This document shows positions 35,068-43,325 of a stretch of 64,000 bases of DNA, one piece after another. Below the pieces are notes generated by a model. The model ran no database searches and was not told the DNA's origin. It was given only the letters and a program-made list of their open reading frames with translations. Both the position numbers and the translations under genes were made by a program. Origin of the DNA: DAINRZ01 sp964634885 (lineage in GTDB: Bacteria; Bacteroidota; Ignavibacteria; Kapaibacteriales; UBA2268); the NCBI GenBank assembly GCA_964634885.1, contig CAZWLN010000001.1, forward strand, positions 186,001 through 250,000, read 5' to 3'. The first letter of the stretch is position 1, and every line of letters begins with the position of its first letter.

Positions 35068-35766
35068 ATGAGAAAAATTCATTTAACCGGCCTATTACTG
35101 GTTTTAGCATTAACACTCGGCATGATCGCCTGCAACAGCAGCGACAATGCCGGATCAAAAAGCGATTTACTCAACCTTAAGGTTGACTCGAAGAACATCA
35201 GGGATATCGTCAATCGGCTGAGAACCGATACCCTTGTCAGTTTCTTCGACGTGAACAACTTCCACTACGGCCTTCTCAATCTTGGCGACTCGGTGATCGG
35301 CAAGTCGGTCAAGGAGATCATGGCATACGGTGAGAAGTCAATGAAAGAAGAAAGGCTCAAGGAACTGGACAATATTGCCGGCGCCCTGATAATGAAATCC
35401 GCAATCGACATCAGCATTACAAACTTTGAAGAGATTAAAGACAGTAACATGTACAGGGTCTATGTTGAATTTGCCAACAAATCAGACTCACCTATTAAAA
35501 CAAACAGCGGTAAACTGAGATTCCTCAGCCAGGACGGGCGCTATTTTATGATACCGGTAGAGAATATGCCGTTGAACATCGGCCCGAACCAGAAAACATC
35601 GAGTTACTTCGACCTGAAAGACTCCCTTAAACTCAGGGTTGACATTTTAAGCAACGGCAATTACAAGAACCTCAAAAGCATCGACTGGCTCAATACAAAG
35701 ATGGAATTTGCAGATGGGCGCCAGATTTCGGTCTTACAGAATACTGCTAATACCCCAGGCAATTAA
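35068..35766 (+). CDS. Lipoprotein of unknown function
   Basis: 232 residues; AGGA lies 6 nt before the ATG. A lipobox (GMIAC, Cys22) ends the signal. The centre is mixed alpha/beta, and the C-terminal half (~125-220) looks like an Ig-like or late-embryogenesis-type beta domain (MYRVYVEFANKSDSPIKTNSGKLRF). I do not recognise a family. Its last 33 bp overlap the convergent GIDE-domain gene on the other strand. Confidence 0.7.
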   Translation: MRKIHLTGLLLVLALTLGMIACNSSDNAGSKSDLLNLKVDSKNIRDIVNRLRTDTLVSFFDVNNFHYGLLNLGDSVIGKSVKEIMAYGEKSMKEERLKELDNIAGALIMKSAIDISITNFEEIKDSNMYRVYVEFANKSDSPIKTNSGKLRFLSQDGRYFMIPVENMPLNIGPNQKTSSYFDLKDSLKLRVDILSNGNYKNLKSIDWLNTKMEFADGRQISVLQNTANTPGN

Positions 35767-36534
35767 ACCCAGGCCGGCGACAGCAAAGACGACAGCCAGT
35801 ACCAGAAGGATTGTCGAGGTGTTTTCCTTTTGTTTGATGGCTTCTTCCTCAGATTTACGTGAAATTATGAATGGTTTGTTCCTGTCCTGAGGTTTCCTGA
35901 TGATGGGGCTGCCGTTGTTGTCCTGCATTTCACCGATGACGTAGAGGTTGCTGCCGGCAGGCAGGATGCTTTCCACAATGTTATAGCCGGTTACCCTTCT
36001 CTGTGGATGGGTATTGATGTTCAAAGTGAAATTGCCGAACTGGAGAAAGCCTACACCGCCTGAGTGCGGTTCATACTTTTCGGTTGTTTTAACCATGTCG
36101 ATGTCGGCCCCTTCAGGGTCAATCATCACCTCACCCGTATCATCGGCGAGCATGAAATAATTGAACCGGGAATTGGAAGCAACGACATTCGAACCTTTCC
36201 TGATGTTTCTGGCAATCCTTCCTTCATCATCCCGGGTTTCATAATCTTCTTCATAGTTCTCAGTAATCGAGAAATTATAGCCTATGCATTCTGTTTTTGT
36301 TATTTCTGCCAGCAAAGGAGTAACCATCCTGCCTGCACCTTTCAGCTCGGCAAGCTGTTTGACAGCGTCGCCGCCGACTTCGTCAACCAGTTTTTTGTGT
36401 AGTTCGGAGAGTTCGGCTGCTTTTGAAGTCTTAAGATACTTCATTTCCATTACCTGGTTCCTGGCCTTGTTCCGAAAGATCAGAACAACAATGGAGGCAA
36501 TTATCGAGACGGCTCCGAAAATGATAAACAGCAT
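35734..36534 (-). CDS. GIDE-domain membrane protein (MUL1/E3-ligase-like, no RING)
   Basis: 266 residues with a transmembrane helix at each end (~1-22 and ~243-264), so the middle faces one compartment. The middle resembles the GIDE/BAM domain of mitochondrial MUL1-type E3 ligases and archaeal/bacterial homologs: GRMVTPLLAEITKTECIGYNFSI, then a hydrophobic VASNSRFNYFMLADDTGEVMIDPEGADI stretch, then VESILPAGSNLYVIGEM. No RING finger follows. Bacterial members have no settled function. Its 3' end overlaps the convergent lipoprotein gene by 33 bp. Confidence 0.7.
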   Translation of the reverse strand: MLFIIFGAVSIIASIVVLIFRNKARNQVMEMKYLKTSKAAELSELHKKLVDEVGGDAVKQLAELKGAGRMVTPLLAEITKTECIGYNFSITENYEEDYETRDDEGRIARNIRKGSNVVASNSRFNYFMLADDTGEVMIDPEGADIDMVKTTEKYEPHSGGVGFLQFGNFTLNINTHPQRRVTGYNIVESILPAGSNLYVIGEMQDNNGSPIIRKPQDRNKPFIISRKSEEEAIKQKENTSTILLVLAVVFAVAGLGLIAWGISSIL

Positions 36535-36631
36535 TGTAACCTCAGAATAAATGAAACATACACCAAGAACAACAGTAATTCACAAATATTAACTTATAGA
36601 AATTTTGTCAATAATAAAAACAGTATTCATT

Positions 36632-39600
36632 TCACTGGTATATTGCTTTTCGAATTATGCTTTCCTGTTCTTCGAGGTGCTTTTTATATGAACCGGTAGA
36701 AGTTGCAGCGCTTTCTTCCCTGCCAATGTATTCCAATTTCTTAGCTCCGGGTAATAACAGGTTCTGCCGGAACATGAAATTCCAGGCTCCCATATTGCAC
36801 GGCTCTTCCTGTACCCAGTAATACTCCTGCGCATCGGCGTACTTTTCAAGGATGGTGCCCAGCAATGTGATGTTTAAGGGATAAAGCTGTTCGATCCTGA
36901 CGAGGGCAACATCTTTCCTGCCTGACTTCTCCAACTCCTGCAGCAGTTCATAGTATATCTTACCGGAGCAAAGCAGGACCCTGCCTGTCCCGGAAGACCC
37001 GAACGTACCTTCGAAACCGGCAATCTCCCTGAAATGGCCCCGTGTAAATTCTGTCATGGGCGAGACAGCCAGTGGATTCCTGAGCATACTCTTGGGGGTA
37101 AAGAGAATCAGTGGCTTCTTTTCTTTCATCATGGCCTGCCTGCGAAGGACGTGGAAATACTGCGCGGGAGTTGACAAATTGCAGACAATCATGTTGTTGC
37201 CTGCACACAACTGCAAGAATCGCTCAAGCCGGGCACTGGAATGCTCGGGGCCCTGCCCGTCGTAACTGTGCGGAAGCAGCACAACGATCCCGGAGGCCTG
37301 TCCCCATTTCGATTCTCCACATGCAAGGAACTGGTCGAAGATTGGCTGGGCCATATTGGCAAAGTCTCCGAACTGTGCTTCCCAGAGCGTGAGGCTGTCC
37401 TTTGCAACGACACTGTAGCCGTACTCGAAACCAAGTACTGCAAGCTCCGACAAAGGACTGTCCCATATCCTCAGCTTAGCCTGTTTTTCGCCTATGTGGT
37501 TGAGAGGATTGTATTCCTCTTCGGTGTTCACGTCATAAATCACAGCATGGCGCTGGCTGAATGTCCCCCTTCGCGAATCCTCGCCGGAAAACCGTATCTC
37601 CCTGCCTTCCAGAAGAATGGTACTGAAGGCAAGCGCTTCGGCCATGGACCAGTCGATGGACGGCTCTTCGCCAAAAACCATTGAACGGCGTTTTTTAAGT
37701 ATGGCAGCAACCTTGGGATTGGTTTCAAAACCCCTGTCAGGCAATTTTGTAATTCTGTCGGCAATCTGTTCGATGACCTCCCGATTAGTGGAACTTCCGT
37801 AAACCTGGAAATCCGCTCCCCCGGTGTTTTCCATTATTGGCCGGACAGCAGAAGGCTTTTTCCTGGAAGTGAATTTCTTATTGAAATACATATGCAGGCC
37901 ACTGATGATGTCCTTTGCTTCCTCTTCGGTCAAGACAGCTTCTTTGATCAATTCCTGCTCATATTTGATGCCTACGGGAGCCATAGACTTGATCTTCCTG
38001 TAGAGCAAGGGCTGGGTGTAGCCGGGTTCATCCGACTCATTGTGTCCGTATTTCCTGTATCCCAGTATGTCGATGATGACATCGTCGTTGAATGTCTGCC
38101 TGTATTCAAAGGCAAACAGTACCGCTGAGACTACGGCCTCGGGCTCATTGCCGTTAACATGGATGATGGGTACCTGTATCATCTTGGCAACATCAGTTGC
38201 ATAGACTGTTGAGCGGGCTTCTGCCGAAGAGGTGGTAAAGCCAATCTGGTTGTTGATGATGACATGAATGGTACCACCGGTACGGTATCCCTTCAGTTTG
38301 GAGAGATTGAGTGTCTCAGCAACAATACCCTGGCCTGCAAAGGCCGAATCGCCGTGTATCAGCACCGGAAGCACTTTTGTATATGTGTTATCCTTTATGG
38401 TATTGGCCCTTGCTCTTGCCATTCCTTCGACCACCGGGTTGACAAGTTCCAGGTGGCTTGGATTGGGAGACATGTCGATGGTGATAGCGTTGCCTTTCTC
38501 CGATCTGAACACTCCCCTGCTGCCGAGATGATACTTGACATCACCGGAGCCATGGTAAGAACGCCCGTCGATTGAACCGTCGAATTCATCGAAGACTTTT
38601 TCAATCTCTTTTCCGATGATGTTTACCAGTACGTTGAGCCTTCCCCTGTGTGCCATGCCAAGATAGACAGAATCGAGCCCGGTGTCGGCACAAAGGCTGA
38701 GGAGCCTGTCCAACAGGACAATCAGGGACTCTCCCCCTTCGAGCGAGAATCTTTTATGGCCTATGAATTTCGTGTGGAGGAATTCTTCGAACTCCTGTGC
38801 CAGTAACAGCTTCTTAAATATCTCTTTTCGTTCTTCGCTGCTGTAATTCCTTGAAAAAGCTCCGGTTTCGACATGTTTTTTAATCCACTCTTTCCTTACC
38901 GGGTCCTGGATATGCATAAATTCGATGCCCGTTGAACCGCAGTATGATTCCCTTAGGAGTTCAATTATCGACCTCAGAGGCAGTTCATTCTCTTCCCAGG
39001 CATCATCGGCATGAAATATCCTGTCGAGGTCCCAAATGGTAAAACCATAATAGGCGGGGTCCAGCTCGGGATAGTAATAGGACTCGAACCCGAGAGGGTT
39101 AATCGATGCCAGCAGGTGCCCCCTCACCCTGTACGCATTAATCATCAGCATTGCATGGGCGCTCTTTTCGATAGCCACTTTTTCGTCTATTTGCCCGAAA
39201 CTGTTGATTGCCGTGTTGTCGGTTGTCCATCTGACCGGTTCGAAGGGTATCCTGAGTGAAGCAAATATCTGGTCGTAGAATTTATATTCGCCTATGAGGA
39301 GTTTGCTCAGATAGCTAAGGAATTCAGCGGATTCGGCGCCTTGAGTAATCCTGTGGTCATATGTATTTGTAAGGGTAATGGTTTTGGAAACCGCCAGAGA
39401 GGTAAGTATTTCCGGTTTGACAGCCTGGTACTCGACCGGGTAATCGATGGATCCCGCAGCAACAATCATCCCCTGTCCTTTCATCAGCCTGGGATTGGAA
39501 GCTGTGGTACCGATCATTCCGGGATTGGTAAGTGTTACCGTCGTGCCCGTCAGGTCCTCTACACCGATCTTGTTGTTTCTTGTCCTGGCGATTACATTGT

Positions 39601-40174
39601 CATAGGCTTCGATGAACTGCGAGAAGTTCATGGACTGGGCGTCTTTGATGTTAGGAACAAGTAAAAGCCTGGTCCCGTCTTTTTTGGTAATATCCACAGC
39701 AAGTCCGATATTTACAGAAGGTCTCTTCACCCTATACGGAGCGCCATCGACGACGGTGTAGGTATCATTCAGCCCGGGGAATTTTTCAAGAGTCCTGACA
39801 ATGGCCCAGGCAAGGAGATGGGTGAAAGATATTCTGTTACGTTTCATCTTCGACAGGTACCTGTTGATGATGCGCCTGTTCTCATCGAGTGCTTTGACGG
39901 GCATTGTGCGTGATGAGGTTGCCGTCGGTATTCCGAGGCTGTCTTCCATGTTCAGGGCAATTTTCTGCGACACTGTCCCCATGGGTTCCAGCAGGTCCCC
40001 TTCGTTCAGCGGTACAGGGTATTCGTCTGTTCGCTTGTCGGACTGTTTTACTTTTGCGGCAATCTCTTCGCGTGTCCTGTGGAAGTATTCCCGCCATTGC
40101 GGACTGACGGAGTCAGGGTCTTTCAGGTACTCGAAGTACAGTTCGTCTTCGTATGCGGTATTTGGACTTATCAT
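36632..40174 (-). CDS. kgd: Fused 2-oxoglutarate dehydrogenase E1 with E2 catalytic domain
   Basis: 1180 residues with the layout of mycobacterial Kgd. An N-terminal ~45-residue peptide (YEDELYFEYLKDPDSVSPQWREYF) is followed by an E2 acyltransferase catalytic domain (~60-300) with the DHR-x3-G site at H274 (DHRITQGAES). No lipoyl domain is present. Then comes a full E1o thiamine-diphosphate region: GDSAFAGQG, NNQIGF, and the C-terminal RIEQLYPL region. It converts 2-oxoglutarate to succinyl-CoA or decarboxylates it within the TCA cycle. A lipoyl-bearing E2 and an E3 must come from elsewhere. It stands alone, with ~100 bp on each side. Confidence 0.92.
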   Translation of the reverse strand: MISPNTAYEDELYFEYLKDPDSVSPQWREYFHRTREEIAAKVKQSDKRTDEYPVPLNEGDLLEPMGTVSQKIALNMEDSLGIPTATSSRTMPVKALDENRRIINRYLSKMKRNRISFTHLLAWAIVRTLEKFPGLNDTYTVVDGAPYRVKRPSVNIGLAVDITKKDGTRLLLVPNIKDAQSMNFSQFIEAYDNVIARTRNNKIGVEDLTGTTVTLTNPGMIGTTASNPRLMKGQGMIVAAGSIDYPVEYQAVKPEILTSLAVSKTITLTNTYDHRITQGAESAEFLSYLSKLLIGEYKFYDQIFASLRIPFEPVRWTTDNTAINSFGQIDEKVAIEKSAHAMLMINAYRVRGHLLASINPLGFESYYYPELDPAYYGFTIWDLDRIFHADDAWEENELPLRSIIELLRESYCGSTGIEFMHIQDPVRKEWIKKHVETGAFSRNYSSEERKEIFKKLLLAQEFEEFLHTKFIGHKRFSLEGGESLIVLLDRLLSLCADTGLDSVYLGMAHRGRLNVLVNIIGKEIEKVFDEFDGSIDGRSYHGSGDVKYHLGSRGVFRSEKGNAITIDMSPNPSHLELVNPVVEGMARARANTIKDNTYTKVLPVLIHGDSAFAGQGIVAETLNLSKLKGYRTGGTIHVIINNQIGFTTSSAEARSTVYATDVAKMIQVPIIHVNGNEPEAVVSAVLFAFEYRQTFNDDVIIDILGYRKYGHNESDEPGYTQPLLYRKIKSMAPVGIKYEQELIKEAVLTEEEAKDIISGLHMYFNKKFTSRKKPSAVRPIMENTGGADFQVYGSSTNREVIEQIADRITKLPDRGFETNPKVAAILKKRRSMVFGEEPSIDWSMAEALAFSTILLEGREIRFSGEDSRRGTFSQRHAVIYDVNTEEEYNPLNHIGEKQAKLRIWDSPLSELAVLGFEYGYSVVAKDSLTLWEAQFGDFANMAQPIFDQFLACGESKWGQASGIVVLLPHSYDGQGPEHSSARLERFLQLCAGNNMIVCNLSTPAQYFHVLRRQAMMKEKKPLILFTPKSMLRNPLAVSPMTEFTRGHFREIAGFEGTFGSSGTGRVLLCSGKIYYELLQELEKSGRKDVALVRIEQLYPLNITLLGTILEKYADAQEYYWVQEEPCNMGAWNFMFRQNLLLPGAKKLEYIGREESAATSTGSYKKHLEEQESIIRKAIYQ

Positions 40175-40274
40175 AAATTCAATTCATCATTAACAATAAT
40201 TTCCTGGTTATGACAATGCATTTCTTCAAATATTATATAAATATTTAAGATAATTATTTCATGATAATGAATTT

Positions 40275-41606
40275 TCAGGCTTTCTTCTTTGCAATCTTCT
40301 TAAATAATTTCATATTCAGAAATATCTCTTTTTCAGAAATAACCAATCCGGCAAACATATAATAGACAATGTTAACGAACCTGGGTTCATAGATATAGAT
40401 TGAAGTCATTGCAATCTTATACAAGGCAAATGCAGAAATAAAGACAAATACATAAGGATACTTCAATTTCTTAAAGTTAACTCCAAGAATAATTATTCCA
40501 ACGTAAATCAGGAAATTAACAGGCATAAACAGGAATTGGATGAACTTTTCAAATAATATCGGTACAGACAGGCCCGGATCATAATCGAAAAGAGCTATTA
40601 ACTGATTGAAGCTGTTACCTTTTAATTTCAGTTTTTCGTTGAAATCATAGCGATAGTGGGGGTCAATAATTATGTTGCCATATTCACCCGTATAAACACC
40701 ATCGGTGAAATTCCTGCAAAAATTATACAGATTCTTTTTCATATAATCCAGAGGGTAATCCCTGACAGCCTTCTGGTATGCATCGGTAAGAAGGCTGTCT
40801 CCAACGACGGAGTAAGGCATTGTGACTCCCCTTTTCCATAGGTAATCATAAGCTGAATACTCGTGCAGATAGACTCCCCAGGGATTGCTCTTCAGTGTTC
40901 CAAGGGAAACATAGCCGACAATGCCGAAATTGCTTGTCGTCAGGCTGATTTTTCCGTTTGTATTATATGCCCGGACAGCCCAGGGAGAAATGAATATACC
41001 GGCAAGCAGTGACAGTGCCACTATTGAAACCCAAACCTGTTTTCTGTATTGTTTAAACCCTGGAAACAGGATTAACACCAATGAGAAAAACGGCATTACT
41101 ATATATTCGGTCCTGAAGTTAATCATTAATCCCAGGAGAACACCGGCAATAATGAGGTTCCTGAACTTCTTTCCGTCGAGGTATTGCCTGAAATAGTAAT
41201 AGAATACTATTATCAGATAGGCAGTGATCCCGTCGGGCCACTTGACCGACATCAGTGCAATAAACGGAATATGAAGAAAAAGATGGAAGTATTGCGGCTC
41301 GATTTTAAACAGCCTATAGAAGTAATATATGCCGGATATACACATCAGGGCCTGGAAGAATAAAAGGATCAACCCATTGGTGTTGAACCAGGCGTCCGGG
41401 ATCAGCAGTATTGAATAGCCCCACATCGGGTAGAATGCGGGTTTACCCTGGAACAGGTAATGTGTAAACCCATTGCCTTCGAGAAGGTTTTCGGCAGCAG
41501 GAAGGAAATTTCTTTCATAGATCAACTGCTGGTTCAGGTGATTGACATTTAGAATAAAAACCAAAAAAGTAAGAATTGTAAGAAAAATATAGAACTTCCT
41601 ATTCAT
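40275..41606 (-). CDS. GT-C/ArnT-like polytopic membrane protein
   Basis: 443 residues with 10-11 transmembrane helices. The first loop (YERNFLPAAENLLEGNGFTHYLFQGKPAFYPMWGYSILL) has the acidic residue and PxxxYPxxGY pattern of dolichyl/undecaprenyl-phosphate-sugar glycosyltransferases, and NFRTEYIVMPFFSLVLIL fits the central part. A periplasmic C-terminal portion includes the Tyr-rich segment near residues 225-330. It probably moves a sugar from a lipid carrier on the periplasmic face. It starts 1 bp after the flippase-methyltransferase fusion, so both likely serve one glycolipid or polysaccharide pathway. Confidence 0.65.
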   Translation of the reverse strand: MNRKFYIFLTILTFLVFILNVNHLNQQLIYERNFLPAAENLLEGNGFTHYLFQGKPAFYPMWGYSILLIPDAWFNTNGLILLFFQALMCISGIYYFYRLFKIEPQYFHLFLHIPFIALMSVKWPDGITAYLIIVFYYYFRQYLDGKKFRNLIIAGVLLGLMINFRTEYIVMPFFSLVLILFPGFKQYRKQVWVSIVALSLLAGIFISPWAVRAYNTNGKISLTTSNFGIVGYVSLGTLKSNPWGVYLHEYSAYDYLWKRGVTMPYSVVGDSLLTDAYQKAVRDYPLDYMKKNLYNFCRNFTDGVYTGEYGNIIIDPHYRYDFNEKLKLKGNSFNQLIALFDYDPGLSVPILFEKFIQFLFMPVNFLIYVGIIILGVNFKKLKYPYVFVFISAFALYKIAMTSIYIYEPRFVNIVYYMFAGLVISEKEIFLNMKLFKKIAKKKA

Positions 41607-41607
41607 A

Positions 41608-43185
41608 TTACTTCTTCTCTAAAATAATTGAAATATGAGCCGAAAACTTCGCGCAGAACCGGTTTTCCTCAAGTTTTCTTTCGATTTTTGTGAGTAACGG
41701 CAGTAAGAAAGCCGGAGTAAAGTCGGGAATAAATGTTTTATAGACGGTGTTGACCTCCCTGAACAGCTCGGGGGCAATGTTGCTTTTAAGCCACATTTCC
41801 GTTCCTTCGTCGATGTCTTTGATGATCGGGAAAACATAGCCCAGATAGAAGCGGAAAAGCGGATTGAGGATATTCATTTCGTGAATGATAAACCTGCCGC
41901 CCGGCTTCAGTATCCTGTATATCTCGCGGAAAGCCTTCTTCTGTTCTTCAAAATTGCTCAGGTGGTGAATAATATTGATGGCATAGGCAAAATCGAGACT
42001 GCTGTCTTCATAGGGCAATTCGGTTATACTTGCCCTGGTAATCCTGTCTCCGCCCAAGCCGGTATTATTCTTTGCAAATTCGACCTGTTCGGCAGAATAG
42101 TCGATTCCATTGATGTCATAGCCCTCGCCTGCCATCTCCCTGATGTACCATCCCTGGCCGCAACCGGCATCGAGGCCTTTCTTGAACCGGTCCTGAGGAA
42201 GGTATTCAAGGTTTATTTTCATTTTTTTCCCAATGAAAATATCCTGGACATGATCGGGTATGATTTTCTGATAATAGCCGGATATATTGTCGAAATGGTT
42301 TTGTTCGGCACTGCTGCGTTTTTTAAACCTGTAATATGAGAGGTAAGAAAAGACAGCAATGATAATCACCAGCCAAAATGTCAGGGCCCTGTTAATAATA
42401 GCCGAATAAACCGATATATCCACCGGGATGCCCGATTTGACAAGATTGTCGATAATGCTCATGCCTGTAATAGATATTCCGGCAGGGACATAGGACAGTG
42501 AACCGCTGTAAAGACTGTTGGCAAAGTAATTAACACTTTGTTCCATTGTAATATTGCCGCCAAAGGACATCAAAGACAATTGCAATGATGTGGAAGTAAT
42601 CAGCCATACGATTACCGTCAGTGCAAACGCGAAGATGACCGAGACTGCCTGTTTAACGAAGCTGGCAGAACCGGACTTGCGGGACATTGATATATAAATT
42701 ATACACACCAGAAGAATCGCAAAGCCTGAAACCGCAATAACAACAAAATTGCTGCTCAGATAGAACAGGAGCATTATTGAAAGTACATCGACAGCTACAT
42801 CGAGGATTAATATTACCAACCCGACAAACAGAGAGTTCTTCAAAGGAATGAGCCTTATCAGGTATGGCAGATGGAAAGGAAAGAAATTGCCGACGTATGA
42901 AATCAGGTAGGTTGAAAACAACTCTTTTGAGGGAATCATTACGCCGAAAGCCCTGAGAAGGAACACCCACCTGATGTACCTTGCCGTGATATTGAACAGG
43001 GTAATGGGGATGATCAGAAGGAACCAGTAATTAATTATCCCCGAAAACATTGTTCCAAGGGAACTGTCAACATTTAACTTTTCGACGAGGCCCGCTGAAC
43101 TGAAATAGGCAATTATCAAGGACGACAATAGCGAAATGATAATAATTCCTTTAAGAACAAAGCCTCTATAAGATTTTTCAGCCAT
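41608..43185 (-). CDS. Flippase-like membrane domain fused to a SAM methyltransferase
   Basis: 525 residues from ATG 43185. Residues ~1-315 have seven to eight transmembrane helices and the look of the lysylphosphatidylglycerol-synthase/AglD flippase-like family (SYVGNFFPFHLPYLIRLIP, then SLSYVPAGISITGMSIIDNLV). After an Arg/Lys-rich turn, a complete class I methyltransferase follows (~320-525): GLDAGCGQGWYI for SAM, GIDYSAEQV, then FAYAINIIHHLSNFEEQ and YRILKPGGRFIIHEM. The fusion suggests that the substrate is methylated at the membrane and then handled by the flippase-like part, perhaps an isoprenoid-linked sugar. The adjacent GT-C-like gene supports this. Exact substrate unknown. Confidence 0.8.
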   Translation of the reverse strand: MAEKSYRGFVLKGIIIISLLSSLIIAYFSSAGLVEKLNVDSSLGTMFSGIINYWFLLIIPITLFNITARYIRWVFLLRAFGVMIPSKELFSTYLISYVGNFFPFHLPYLIRLIPLKNSLFVGLVILILDVAVDVLSIMLLFYLSSNFVVIAVSGFAILLVCIIYISMSRKSGSASFVKQAVSVIFAFALTVIVWLITSTSLQLSLMSFGGNITMEQSVNYFANSLYSGSLSYVPAGISITGMSIIDNLVKSGIPVDISVYSAIINRALTFWLVIIIAVFSYLSYYRFKKRSSAEQNHFDNISGYYQKIIPDHVQDIFIGKKMKINLEYLPQDRFKKGLDAGCGQGWYIREMAGEGYDINGIDYSAEQVEFAKNNTGLGGDRITRASITELPYEDSSLDFAYAINIIHHLSNFEEQKKAFREIYRILKPGGRFIIHEMNILNPLFRFYLGYVFPIIKDIDEGTEMWLKSNIAPELFREVNTVYKTFIPDFTPAFLLPLLTKIERKLEENRFCAKFSAHISIILEKK

Positions 43186-43325
43186 AAACAATCAAAAAAA
43201 TTAAAAAATAAAAATTCAATATAGTAAAAATATTTCGAATTATTGATTTATCAATTTCATCAATTTATTCCCTGAATAATCGTTAACAAGTAATTTATTG
43301 AAAGAAATTTGCTGGCATAAAAGAA

